Notes under the pieces: generated by a model
Told to the model about the DNA's origin: nothing
Database searches by the model: none
Seen by the model: the letters and a program-made list of their open reading frames with translations, nothing else
Program-made: the position numbers and the translations under genes
Assembly (NCBI GenBank): GCA_018136815.1
Contig: CM030939.1
Coordinates: 4,705,419-4,769,418 of the forward strand
Direction: 5' to 3'
DNA length: 64,000 bases
Source: Isochrysis galbana
Taxonomy: Eukaryota > Haptophyta > Isochrysidales > Isochrysidaceae
In this document: piece after piece, positions 39,885 to 50,049 of the stretch
Layout of the letters: every line of letters starts with the position of its first letter
Numbering within the stretch: the stretch's first letter is position 1

Positions 39885-40006
39885 TTCACATGTAATTAAC
39901 TCACAAAATAGTTTCGTTACACGTCTTTATATTAGAGTTGTAATTGTAACAATAATAATCAAAAAGAAAACAAATCGCCTGGTCCTCTTTTGACGGAACG
40001 CGACTT

Positions 40007-41275
40007 GGGCTGGAGTGCTGGAGTGCCCAACTTTCGAACGCGACCGGGCGCGCTGCCGGCGCTTTCTCGGTCATCCATTGAGATAATAGAATACCCCGCC
40101 AGCCACCAGTAACCATATCCAAAGTTCCAAAGATGCCGCCCTAGCAGCCACGCCAATCGCCGCCGCCGCCCGCGCGCATCGCGCCGTAGTCGGCCGTGTG
40201 TGTGTGGCGCCGACAACCGACAACTACGCTAACGTCACCCGGCCGAATGGGCTGGAGTACCCGACTTTCGAACGCGACCAAGCGCGCTGGGTGCGAATAG
40301 GCTCGTGCTGGACGGCCAAGAAGTCTCCTAAGAGCCTGCGCCTGCGCGGCCCCGGCGTCAACGAGTCCGCGAATGCGCGATGCACTTGGCGACTTGGCGA
40401 CCGCCTCGGTAGATAGATGGCACAGTAAGTCCTGCGGTGGCAGCGCAGCGCGCGAAGAGGGCTGTATGGCAATGCTCGCCACGATTCCCGAGCGCGCGAG
40501 TGGGTAGTGGGTAGTCTGCGGGCTTGGGAGGAAGCGTACCAATAGCGCTGGATGGGGTTCTACGCGTAGGAGCGCGTAGGCAAGCCGGCGGTGTCATCCT
40601 CCTCGGGTTGGGGTTGGAAGTGGTGTGGGGTGGGGCTGGCGGCCATGCTGCGTGGGCAGGTGAAGCAGAAATCGGCCGGGTGTCGCGGCGGTGGCATGAA
40701 ACGCCGGTGAGACCGCCGACCGGTGGGTGTCCCCGGACCATTTACATTTAGTCCGAACACCAGCGACAAGGGGAGGCTGACCGCCGCCGTCCGCCGTGCT
40801 CTCGCTGGAGCGCGGCGAAGGTCGGCATGTTAGGCGGGTCCTTAGTCAACCATATTCTTGAGCATTAGTGCCTCTCCAAAGTGATTGTGCTCCAAAGGTG
40901 CCTCGCCGCTTAAGAGATGGCGTTTTCGTTTTTCGTACGTAACGTTACATCGTTAATAGATAATAGATGGTCTCTGTCCATATTGTACGGCCTGAATGTA
41001 TCTTGGTCTAGTTCGAGTACTTTGTTTTTGACGGCTTCCTCGAAGTTATTATCAATATATATTTGCAGCGCTGATCTGATTGCTGTATTACAGAAAGCTC
41101 TGTGAGAGATTATCTAAAGCCCCGTTAAATAAGCAAAAGTCCAGGCGGCCTGGCCAGGCGCTCGGCAATATCTTCCAGCACGCTACTGTAAAATACAAAA
41201 TACCCGAGAAGTTAGAGAAGCGCAGAAGGGCTCGCCCTCGCCGGCCCGACGGGACCGGTCGGGCGACGCGGAGCA
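40007..41275. other. Intergenic, repeats, no gene seen
   Basis: GGGCTGGAGT followed by CCAACTTTCGAACGCGACC-type sequence occurs at about 40007-40045 and again at about 40249-40285. It may hold the displaced 5' LTR/leader of the gypsy-type element, but no matching second LTR was found. Confidence 0.4.
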
Positions 41276-42853
41276 ATGCGCGGGGCCGCCGCTCTCGACC
41301 GCTTCTTCGGGCTCAAGTACGCGCTGCGCCAGGAGGAGGTGGAGGTGAGCGGGCCGACTGTGAGCGAGGCGGACGACGCACTCAAAGCATATCTCGTCCG
41401 CGAGGAACCCCGCGAAGGTGGCTCGTACTCGGCTGGGCATGGAGTGATGCTGCTGCCCGACGCATCTGGCTGGCGCAGCCCACGCACAAGGCGGCTCGCC
41501 GACCGGCTTGCTGTCTTCTGCTCGTGCCTTGTACTCATTCCTGACCTTCAGCGCGGATCCGGAGGCTGGGATGGGCCAGCCACCAGCGCCGGCGGGTTCG
41601 AAAGCTGGTTGAGTGGGCTGCCGCCAAATCGCGTCGACTCAGACCTGCGCGAGTGCACTGTTTTCATGCGGGCCGATTTGCGCGTGCGTCGAATGGGGCT
41701 CGTCGGTCTGGGACTAGGTAAGACGACTAAAGCGATTATCCTCCTTGCGCCGTGCCTGCACACCCTGCCTCCCGTGTGCCCATGATGTTGTGCAGGGAGA
41801 GTCTGCTTCGTCTTTAGTAGCCGCTGTGTGCTGATCTCTTTGAGTGCAGCGCGTCCCTGGGTATCAGGCGGTGGTCAAGCTATTCGAGAGGCAACGCGCG
41901 ACGCGGCGCTTCTCTCGTCAACAGCCGTCGCCATCTGCCCAATTCGCTTCCCTGTGGATTCGTCTCTCGAGCCTAAGGTGCCACTGCTATGTGTATTCGA
42001 TGAGGCAAGCAAAACCGAGGCGCAAGAAGTGCGAGAGTGGCTGGGTGGCGGGCGGGCGGATGGCCACAATGATCCAAAAACCCTGGTGGTTGACTCAGTG
42101 CTGAGTGTCTCTACACCCGAGGGTGAGCGCAGCTTGCAGGGGGCAAGGCGCGCAAACGAAGCGGGCGTGCCGAGTGTGAGCGCCTTGATGAAGCTTAAAG
42201 TTGCCGAGATCCGTGCCAAGTTGATGGAACGCAGGCTGCCAACGAGCGGGCTCAAGAAAGTGGTTGCCACGCGCTTACACAATGCCTTGGTTGCTGAGGC
42301 GACGTCATCTGGAAAGCCAAAATCCAGGAGTGCCGCGGCCTCACTGACCACCGAGCATCTAGTCGTTGAGCTTGCAGGGGCGGAATGGTTGTGCAGCACT
42401 TTGCCCGGGAGTGAGCTAGATAGCGAGGAGGAGGAGGAGGAAGATGGGTGGGACAAATTTATCGAGCCGGCACCCTCGCAGACATCGACTCTGGTAGGGT
42501 CTGCTGAAGGTGAGGACGATGGCGACGAGTTGGCTGGTGTGGGAATGGTTGAAGGAAGTGACGATGTCGTCCTCGAACTTCCACAATTTGATGCGGACGA
42601 CGAGACGCTCAATGACGTGCTTCTGATGATTGAAGGTTGGCTGACCGCTCATCTGCACGCGAATGCACCGGTGGCAGAGCCCACCTTCGATGGTGCTAGC
42701 CCACCCGGCGATGAGGAGGACGAGTTCGGCGACAGCTCGACGGCTTTCAGTGCAACCGACGCACGCGCAATGGAGACAGCCGAGGAGCCGCCTGCGAGGT
42801 CGGAGGAGATTCGGAGGCCCAGGGCCGCCGGAGACTTGGTCGACGGCGAATGA
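41276..42853 (+). CDS. SAP-domain protein of unknown function, two exons
   Basis: Exon 41276-41717 ends at CTAG|GTAAGA. The next exon starts at 41850 after TTTGAGTGCAG, and the join keeps the frame (442 + 1004 bases, 481 residues). The N-terminal half is a folded domain I do not recognise (AALDRFFGLKYALRQEEVEV, GVMLLPDASGWRSPRTRRLA, VPLLCVFDEASKTEAQEVRE). At about residues 260-295 there is a SAP-like motif, LKVAEIRAKLMERRLPTSGL followed by KKVVATRL, typical of DNA/RNA-binding nuclear proteins. The rest is strongly acidic (LDSEEEEEEDGWDKFIEP). A chromatin- or RNA-related role is inferred from the SAP motif only. Confidence 0.65.
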
Positions 42854-43346
42854 GATTGCTGACGCGGCGCCGAGTGGCACGATCGGAATCGAAGAAGGCG
42901 ATTAACAGCATCTCTCGGTGCACATTCAGCAGCAATGTGAGCAAAGGCTTGTTGCTGCACAAGTAAGGGAGGAATGCGAGGTGACGATTGATCATTGTTA
43001 TGATGTCATGTGCAAGAGCATACAAGAGCAGGCGACGTGGCGCACGGGCACGGAAGCTGCGTGGGGCAGGTTGCGTGCGCACTAGTGAGTGACGATGTAT
43101 ACTCAGATTTCTCCATCATCTCCTGCGGCGAACAGACAGCTGGCGATGTGTCTACCGGGGGGTGAAGGAGCTAGTAATAGCGTAGCTGTAGCTAGTGTGG
43201 TTTTCGTCAAGAGCGCAAACAGATAAACTCGTGCTTGTTGCTTCGCTCAACGAACCAAAAATAACGCACACTTCAGCAACAAATTATCGCACTGCTACTC
43301 CTCAGATCACTCACGAAAACGAATGGCGTCCTAAATTTCACGGAAG
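42854..43346. other. Intergenic between convergent genes
   Basis: 3' flanks of the SAP-domain and proline-rich genes. Nothing notable. Confidence 0.6.
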
Positions 43347-44498
43347 CTAGACACGATCGATACTGCCATGGGCACCGCCAAAATGTGATGTAGCAGGTGC
43401 AATGCCGCCTGTTGACAACGATGCAAAACCTCCAACTCCTACGCTACTATTCGATGGCGCTCCCGGCTCAACAGAATTGTCGGCCACCAAGGTCCCGCCA
43501 TAGCCGAGCGTTGCAGGCACCAGGGGCGAGGGTTGCGGTTCGAGGTCAGGGTCTTTGCGGCACATGCATCGATTTCGGCAGCAATACCAAATGAGGACAC
43601 AAAGAAGACATGGGATGCAAATTGATTCCACAATGAGGATGATGAGCCACAAAAGGCTCAGCTCGTCAGCAGCACGACTGTTAAGAGCTTCCTGATTCTG
43701 TGAAATTGCCGAAATGTCAGCAGGCGGTGGTGGCGCAGGAAGATACGCTGACTCAGCAGGAGAGGCTGGAGGTAAAGGGGGCAGTGGCGGAGGCGGCGAT
43801 GGGGAAACAAACACACAGTCCACTCGTGTGTAGACCTCCTCCCAGAAGAAGCAGCTGTTTTTCTTGTCGTCCGTCCCGCAGCTACCGTCTCCTTCGCACC
43901 ATTCTCCTGGTGCCATGTTTGGCCCGCATTTAGGTTTCACCAGCATGGGCCAGAGAGGACAGTCCGGCACCAGAACCAAGCAAAAGCCACACTCTTGGCC
44001 AGCGTCGCAAGTTGAGCACGTTGGTGGTGGTGGCAGCAGTGGGGGTAATGCTGGCGCCGGCGGAGCGAGTGGTGGTTGGGGCGGCATGGGCGGGGAGGGA
44101 GGTGTCATCGGCGGAAACGGCGACGATGGTGGGACTGGTGGCGATGGTTGCATGCAGCAATATTGAAAGCAGCTGCTTCCATCGTTGCTGGCGAAGCCAT
44201 TGTCACCATCCTCTGCTTCGGTCGTGGGGCATTTCCAGGTATTCGTCCAGTCGCAGTCACAAAATCCAGGTGGTGAAAGAGGTGTAGCAGGTGACGGCGG
44301 CGGCGACGGCGATTCACTGCCTATGCTCTTCTTGATATAGTCACGGACGAGCTCCTTTGTCTCCTCGTTTGGGACATCCACATTCAGGCCGAGCGGGTTG
44401 TCAGGATTCGGGAGCTCGACGTCAACCTGGGCAAGGACGACATCGACCCTGACGCCGGGAGTACCCATCTGGGAGACGACGAGCAGAGTCGCCAGCAT
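43347..44498 (-). CDS. Proline-rich, cysteine-rich type I membrane protein (surface/wall-type)
   Basis: 383 residues from the ATG at 44498 (MLATLLVVSQMGTPGVRVDV, a possible signal peptide). The ectodomain has two Cys-rich modules (CDCDWTNTWKCPTTEAEDGD and TCDAGQECGFCLVLVPDCPL, with CEGDGSCGTDDKK). They are separated by Pro-rich linkers (SPSPPPSPATPLSPP, PPSPPMPPQPPLAPP). A transmembrane helix (LSLLWLIILIVESICIPCLL) is followed by a Cys/Arg cluster (CCRNRCMCRKDPD) and a Ser/Gly-rich cytosolic tail. Such PPSP-linked proteins are common on algal surfaces. The frame is open above the ATG, so the start is a choice. No defined family. Confidence 0.65.
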   Translation of the reverse strand: MLATLLVVSQMGTPGVRVDVVLAQVDVELPNPDNPLGLNVDVPNEETKELVRDYIKKSIGSESPSPPPSPATPLSPPGFCDCDWTNTWKCPTTEAEDGDNGFASNDGSSCFQYCCMQPSPPVPPSSPFPPMTPPSPPMPPQPPLAPPAPALPPLLPPPPTCSTCDAGQECGFCLVLVPDCPLWPMLVKPKCGPNMAPGEWCEGDGSCGTDDKKNSCFFWEEVYTRVDCVFVSPSPPPPLPPLPPASPAESAYLPAPPPPADISAISQNQEALNSRAADELSLLWLIILIVESICIPCLLCVLIWYCCRNRCMCRKDPDLEPQPSPLVPATLGYGGTLVADNSVEPGAPSNSSVGVGGFASLSTGGIAPATSHFGGAHGSIDRV

Positions 44499-45300
44499 CT
44501 TGGCCCTCTTGCTGCGGCTTGTCACCGCTTGCCGTTCGGAATGTCCGCCGCAACTACGACTTCGTCGGAGCCTCCTTGCGGGCGGCCCGGAGGGGTGGCG
44601 TATTCTCAAGGTATCGGCGGATCTATGAAGAGAGAGGGAGGCTACTCGCATGAGAGGGAGTACTCCTACTTTAGAGGAGCGAGAGAGAATGCCTCCTTGT
44701 GTGTGTGGCAGCGGCGAACTGACGAACAACGGAGGTTTACGGTTTAGCGGGTACTCAATTTCAATCAAAACCTACCAGATCTGATATAACTGCTCTCTTG
44801 TAATATCTAAACATGGAATTTGAGTGTACGTACCCGAGCTACGCCGGGCTACACCCGCTTCTACTCCTACACTGCATCTACAACTTACAACTTACTTTCC
44901 GCTTTCCGCTTTCCAGAGAGAGGTCACGTTCCGTCGAAAGAATTTTTATAATCTTCTTACCGCACACGCGGTCGTGGACCCACTACTACTACCCACTACT
45001 TTCACGCAGCAAACTTTCTACACCCCCACTGCCCCGGTCCCTCCCCCCCGCCATCAGGCTGCTCCCCCCGTGCACTGCTAGCTTCACTAGGGGGATAGGG
45101 GTAAATGGTACGCATGGTAAAGGGTAGGGCCGTAGGCCGTAGCCGTAGGCCGTAGGGCCCTACGGTGGGGCGGTCAAACAGGGACTGTTCAACTACTACT
45201 ACTAGTAAGGGTAAGGGTTGGGCTGCATGCAATGCCCAAGAAAAAACCTCCACGGGGGTGTCGTATTCCATACGATGACAGACTTTTACTTCTAACCTGT
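44499..45300. other. Intergenic
   Basis: GCCGTAGGCCGTAG-type short repeats at about 45125-45160. No gene seen. Confidence 0.5.
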
Positions 45301-45774
45301 GGGTTATTTTAAGCCTCAAGGTCTCGTCGGCGACATTCCACCCCTTCTCTTACTTTCTTTCGGTGTCATCAAACGTTCCCTGACTGTCTTCTGTCTTCTC
45401 TTCGTGCATCGGTTGTAGTCTTCTGTCTTCTCTTCGTGTATCGGTGGTAGCTCCCCAGCGAGGTCTGCCTTCGCTATTCCGACTTCTCTGTCGCACGTCT
45501 GTGCGTCGATAAGTTGCCTTGGTACCGACGCTTGGCAGTCCGTCCTAGGTGTGGTTAGTTTTCGCCCTGTTTGGTTTAGTTCGTGTGTGTCCGTGTGTCG
45601 GAACCTTTTTTTGAGTCCCTGCGTTGTAGTCCCTCGTGTCTACCTTGGACCTAAGAAGCTCTCATTCTCACTCTCTCTCTTCCACTAGCTCACTAGCTAG
45701 CCTCGGCCCTACCCTCCAACGCCGCGCGTTGCGAGCCTCCGGACCTTCGTCTCCCTCTTCGTCCCTAGCACTCG
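45301..45774 (+). other. Leader-like DNA before a gag-like ORF
   Basis: C/T-rich untranslated-looking sequence with a near-perfect tandem duplication (TCTTCTGTCTTCTCTTCGTG twice, about 45389-45450). It resembles the long leaders upstream of the retroelement ORFs at 61479 and, on the minus strand, 14338. LTR status is not shown. Confidence 0.35.
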
Positions 45775-46509
45775 ATGGCTGGCACTGTCAGACCCGACTT
45801 CTACTATGACCTCTCAGACATATTCCCGCAAGCAACAACCAACGACTCTTTCACGGCCGCGTCAGCTGCCGGCTCGATCGAACGGCCCTCTGCCTACGAG
45901 CCAGTAGTCATCGCGTGTTCGACAAGCACAAATTCTGTCTTGGCGCCTACGACCGCGCCGTTCCATACTCCCGCTCCATCTCTGCCCATGGAAACAGCGG
46001 GAACTCCTTTTGGGCCACAAGGGGTCCACTTCGTCGGAATCGGCGGCTCCGAGCCTCCGCAAGGTCCTTCTAACACGGCGACGCCATCCGCCGCTCCGTC
46101 AGACGAGCCGCTGCTTGTGGATCCACTCCGTGAGCGAGCTGAGCTCACCTTCCTTGGGACCTCGGGTTGCCCGAGGCCCGACCCCCATGACCACCCGTTT
46201 GAAGACTGCGCGTGGGAACACGTAAGCGAGTCTCCCTCGGCCGCCGACCTTTTAGCCGACCGCCTCGCCCACATGCAGTCCGCGATCGACGCTCAACTAC
46301 TTCGCGACGAGAAGCGCGACCGAGAGCACACCGCCCTCCTCGAGATGATAGCGGGCCTCAACACCCACGCCAGCGTCCCCCAGCGTCCCCAACCAAGCGC
46401 CCTCCCCAAGCGCCAAGCGCCCCAAAACAAGCATGAACGGACGAACAAAAGCCGAAAAAATGAAGCAAACACGACTGACGACCGAACGAAAGTGAATGAA
46501 AGTGTGTGA
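45775..46509 (+). CDS. Gag-like first ORF of a truncated retroelement
   Basis: 244 residues from an ATG at 45775 (MAGTVRPDFYYDLSDIFPQA). It is Ser/Pro/Thr-rich, then has a coiled-coil-like helix (LADRLAHMQSAIDAQLLRDE, HTALLEMIAGLN) and a basic, Asn/Lys-rich end. The layout (long leader, disordered N-terminus, short coiled coil) matches the start of the gag of the gypsy-type element in style but not in sequence. No pol follows, so this is a fragment if it is a retroelement at all. Confidence 0.35.
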   Translation: MAGTVRPDFYYDLSDIFPQATTNDSFTAASAAGSIERPSAYEPVVIACSTSTNSVLAPTTAPFHTPAPSLPMETAGTPFGPQGVHFVGIGGSEPPQGPSNTATPSAAPSDEPLLVDPLRERAELTFLGTSGCPRPDPHDHPFEDCAWEHVSESPSAADLLADRLAHMQSAIDAQLLRDEKRDREHTALLEMIAGLNTHASVPQRPQPSALPKRQAPQNKHERTNKSRKNEANTTDDRTKVNESV

Positions 46510-46607
46510 CGTGTGACCCCTTGTCTCAGCTCCCAAAGAGCGTGCGTTCTCAGTGGGTTCAACCAAACGCGATTCGTAGGAGGTTCTTCATCTCGAGCTT
46601 TTAGTTT

Positions 46608-46995
46608 TAGTTGAGCACCACTAGGTGCGGTGAGACGTCCTTGAAGGCGCTAGCCAGCGCCTTGTTTGATGCGCGAGGCAGAGTGAGCTCGCTCGCCTTT
46701 TCGTGGAACGTTTGGTACTTGATCGCGACCGGGCAAGGGATGCCAGCCTTGCGAAAGTCCGCCACGTCTTTGTATTTTTCGCGGAATTGGAACTGGTTGG
46801 CGCAGTCGGCCGTAACCAGTATTTCCCATGGGCCGGAGGCGCTCTTCGAGATGAAATCGGGCTCGAGGTCAACAGGTCAATACCCTCCAGCTTGTTTAGG
46901 TGCGCGACAATCGACAATCGCGCCAAAAGCTTCCTCGTCCTTGATTTTGTGCCCACGCTCGTATGGCGTAAATGTGATGATGATTGATGATTTCC
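46608..46995 (-). pseudogene. Coding-like fragment with an in-frame stop, family unknown
   Basis: The minus strand gives ITFTPYERGHKIKDEEAFGA, IVDCRAPKQAGGY, a TGA stop, then PVDLEPDFISKSASGPWEIL, VTADCANQFQFREKYKDVAD and ASAFKDVSPHLVVLN up to a terminal TAA at 46608. Composition and regularity look like real protein sequence. The TGA lies within a duplicated TTGACCTG/TTGACCTC. It may be a decayed gene or retroelement domain. Confidence 0.4.
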
Positions 46996-47105
46996 AGGGA
47001 ATCGTCGAAGACCTTCGTCCCCTTCGGGCTCTAGATCTTCATCAATGAGGGCCACTTGTGTGGCGAGGGTGGGAGACGGGGGGGTTGAGCCTTCTCTTGG
47101 GCTTG

Positions 47106-47393
47106 TCACACTCCGGGTTGCCGCACTCTCCGCGCGTTGGTGCCTTTACCCTCGGAGGGTGTCGTGGAGAAGGGGTGTATCTTGAGGTTGAGGTGCCTCC
47201 GATAATCCGATAATCGTGGAGAGCGGCGCAGACCGATCTTGGAGAGGGAGGACGGATGCTTCCAGCGGCTCGTCTTGACTACGACGGAGGTAGTGCCGCT
47301 GCCATATTTCTTCGTCTCCCACATGATCCGCACCTGGCCGTCATCGCGGGCCGGCTCCACTACCTCGCATTCGCCCACAGACCACAGATGCAT
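47106..47393 (-). CDS. Possible ORF fragment, unrecognised
   Basis: The ATG at 47393 gives MHLWSVGECEVVEPARDDGQ, VRIMWETKKYGSGTTSVVVK, then a basic tail. The first 50 residues look like a small beta-barrel (tudor/chromo-like) domain, but this is only an impression. It is preceded at 47487-47520 by the GGCCCATAGGGCCTGAGGGC block of repeat family A. Confidence 0.25.
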   Translation of the reverse strand: MHLWSVGECEVVEPARDDGQVRIMWETKKYGSGTTSVVVKTSRWKHPSSLSKIGLRRSPRLSDYRRHLNLKIHPFSTTPSEGKGTNARRVRQPGV

Positions 47394-47639
47394 GCAACGC
47401 TGCTTGTGCTTGCCTTGGCCATGGCAAGAACGTTGGCTGGTGGTGCGTTGGCGATTGCAGTGGGGCGCCACTGTGACGAATTGGGATGGCCCATAGGGCC
47501 TGAGGGCAATGAGGAGGGCACGAAGCGGCAGCCTCTAAAGCTCTAAAGTAGTGGTTCCATGGCCGCGAGGGGTTTCTCTTGTAGGAGTACTCAATAGTCA
47601 ATAGAGAAGCCATCTTGTCCAAGAAGCGGCAGCCTCGAC

Positions 47640-48263
47640 ATGAATTCCCGAGACGAGGAAGAGTAGGAGTAGGAGTAGAGTAGGAGTACTTTAGGAGTAG
47701 AGTAGCAACGAAAAGCAAGAGAGCTTGCTGCTGGGATGCCCCTCCCCCCCACCCCCCCGCCCCCCCGCCCCCCCCCCTCCCCTCCCCCTCCCTCCCCCGC
47801 CGCCGCCTAGGTGCGCATCTCCCCCGCCATGCCATGGGGCTCCTTCCCCCCCCCCCCCCTCCCTCCTCGCTCTCTCCTCTTCTCCTCTCCTCGTCCTCTC
47901 TGGCGGGGATGGGCGCCAGCTCCCATCATCCCTCCTCTTAGGGCATCTTCTCTCTCTCTCCAGAGCCCATACTCGGTATCCTAAGAGTGCTGGCGCGGCG
48001 ACTCCGAGCCGCATCTCAACCACCTTGCTCACCCCCCGATGGTGAAAACACACCCTCTTTCTTCCTCCTCTCTCTCTCTCTCTCCGCCTCTCTCTCCCTC
48101 TCTCCCTCTCTCTCCTAGCAGGCAGGTCCCCCCCCCACTCTCCCCTCCCTCCAGCTCTTTTCGAACTATTCTCTGCTTTTTCGTCTGTCTTTCACGTCTT
48201 TTGCTGCCCAACCCTCTCTCCGTTCCTCCCTCCTCTCGCCCTCTCCGCTTCTCTCCGAGGACC
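47640..48263. repeat. CT-rich tract upstream of the sterol methyltransferase gene
   Basis: Poly-C/CT-rich runs (about 47740-47930 and 48055-48260) give Ser/Pro frames that are not genes. It probably contains the promoter, 5' UTR and first exon, which I could not place. Confidence 0.75.
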
Positions 48264-48437
48264 ATGTGCGCGGGGATGCAGCCAGAGGGAAAGGGGGAAG
48301 AAGAGGCTCACTGTGGCCGAGCAGCGGCGACTCAGCTGCCCTGCGCGCACCCCATATGCCTTCCGCCCCTCCCCCCCTCCCCCCACGCCCCGCCGACGCA
48401 CAATCACCTCCACATTCCCCCTTTTCTCCGCGCGCAG

Positions 48438-49608
48438 GGCGCTCCGCCAGACGACGCTCGACAAGGTCATCAACTTCTTCGCTGGCGTCAAGAAGGAGGA
48501 CGCCAAGCGGGGAGAGAATGACATCGATAAGTACAACAAGATGCATGACCACCATGGTGGAGACTCCGAGGCACGTAAGAAAGGTTACACCGACCTTGTG
48601 AACTCATACTATAACTTGGCCACCGACTTCTATGAGATTGGTTGGGGCCAGTCTTTCCATTTCGCCAACCGCTTCTCCGGTGAGGCATGCCTTCTATGCG
48701 CCAGCCACAACTTCATCCGGCAAATGTACCTTTCAGTTGTGCCGTGCGCTCCGCTCCACCCTCCACCCATGCTTTCGCGTCCTTCCCTGCTCTTCACAGA
48801 CGAGACGCATGCTTCCTCCATTGTTCGCCATGAGTACTACTTGGCAGCGCGCCTCGGTATTCAGCCGACAGACCACGTGCTCGATTGCGGCTGTGGCATC
48901 GGTGGGCCGCTACGCAACCTTGGTCGCTTTACCGGCGCCTCAATCACGGGCGTCACCCTCAACCAGTACCAGGTGGATCGCGGCAATCAGCTGTGCGTTG
49001 ATGCACAGCTTGCACCCCGCTGCAAGCTTGTCCAAGCCGATTTCCACAAGCTGCCCTTCGCGGACAACACGTTTGATCATGTTTATTCGATCGAAGCGTG
49101 CTGCCACTCCCCCGATCGCGCTGATGTGTACCGGGAGATCTACCGAGTGCTCAAGCCAGGCGGCATGTTCGTCTCTTACGAGTGGTGCTTGACCAAGAAG
49201 CACAACCCGAATGACCCAGGGCACATCAAGTCCAAGCGTCTCATCGAGGAGGGTGATGGCCTTCCCGACCTGATGCCAACCGAGCATTGCGACGAATCCC
49301 TCGTCAAGGTTGGTTTCGAGGTGATCGAGGCGCGCGACGCGGCTCACGACAACAACCCGGGAGGCGAGCCGTGGTACACCATCCTCACTCCATCCTTCAG
49401 CCCGCTGCAGCCCTTCCGCATGCAATTCACATGGATCGGCACATTTATCATCAACCTTTTCCTCAACTTCCTCGAACTAATTGGCCTTGCGCCCAAGGGA
49501 TCGGGCAAGGTGCGAGAGATGTTGAGGCAAGGCCAGCTTGGCCTTGTCATGGGCGGAAAGATGGACACCTTCACCCCAATGTACTTTGTTCATGCTAAGA
49601 AAAAGTGA
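48438..49608 (+). CDS. Sterol 24-C-methyltransferase (SMT), 5' exon not placed
   Basis: SMT transfers methyl groups from SAM to C-24 of the sterol side chain. The visible exons are 48438-48679 and 48800-49608. The intron (GTGAGG...CTTCACAG) restores RFS|DETHASSIVRHEYYLA. Signatures: FYEIGWGQSFHFANR (sterol region), VLDCGCGIGGPLRNLGRFTG (SAM motif I), VYSIEACCHSPDRADVYREI and RVLKPGGMFVSYEWCLTKKH. The end has LGLVMGGKMDTFTPMYFVHA. There is no in-frame ATG before MHDHHGG, and TCTCCGCGCGCAG at 48425-48437 looks like an acceptor. The first coding exon is therefore upstream, with the ATG at 48264 as one unproven candidate. The gene supports phytosterol synthesis. Confidence 0.92.
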
Positions 49609-50049
49609 GTGGCATGCTTGTGCCGAATTGCTCGGCACCAGGGCACCGCGCGGTACCAAATTCGTCGCCGCTGGCGCGGCAGGGGCAGGGGCCGTAGCTT
49701 GCCTAGCGCCTCACCGCCAACGGCGATGCACCGGCGGCGATTTGTTCGAGATGCGTCATCCACGATATCATGCCACCTGAAGGGCATCGGGCCCTGACGA
49801 CTCGCATGACATCTTGTTGCTGCTCGTAAAGTGATGGCGGACACAAACTGAAGCGCAACAGCATATTTTGCGGAAATCAAATGCATGCGAGACGGCAAAG
49901 GGGTTGCATCGTGAGTGACATGCAGAGGCAACTAAGAGCGGGGGTGTGCATGGTATTATCGTGTGAAATTTGTCTTGTGATTGTGAGTCGATGACTGCTT
50001 TTGCGAACTCATGCGAACGATTCATGGTGGTCCCCCCATTCCATGGGTC
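49609..50049. other. Intergenic, no gene seen
   Basis: 3' flank of the SMT gene. Nothing notable. Confidence 0.6.

Larger units (their letters stand above)
38314..40006. mobile_element. IS5-like DNA transposon with terminal inverted repeats
   Basis: About 1.69 kb bounded by inverted copies of AAGTCGCGTTCCGTCAAAAG and AGGACCAGG. It contains one transposase gene (39117-39884, minus) and, in the other half, tandem subterminal repeats. It abuts the 5' leader of the gypsy-type element about 60 bp above its gag ATG, so it may have inserted there. No target duplication longer than 2-3 bp is visible. A piece of the same family, in opposite orientation, sits inside the copia element at 56405-56665. 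Confidence 0.8.

Noticed and set aside
41875-42612. 245-codon minus-strand Ser/Thr-rich frame opposite the SAP-domain gene
   Set aside because: Antisense shadow of the acidic plus-strand exon, which has splice sites and a SAP motif.
48264-48437. ATG at 48264 as the SMT start codon
   Set aside because: It is not in frame with the SMT exon and no good donor with the needed phase was found, so it is left as an unproven candidate only.
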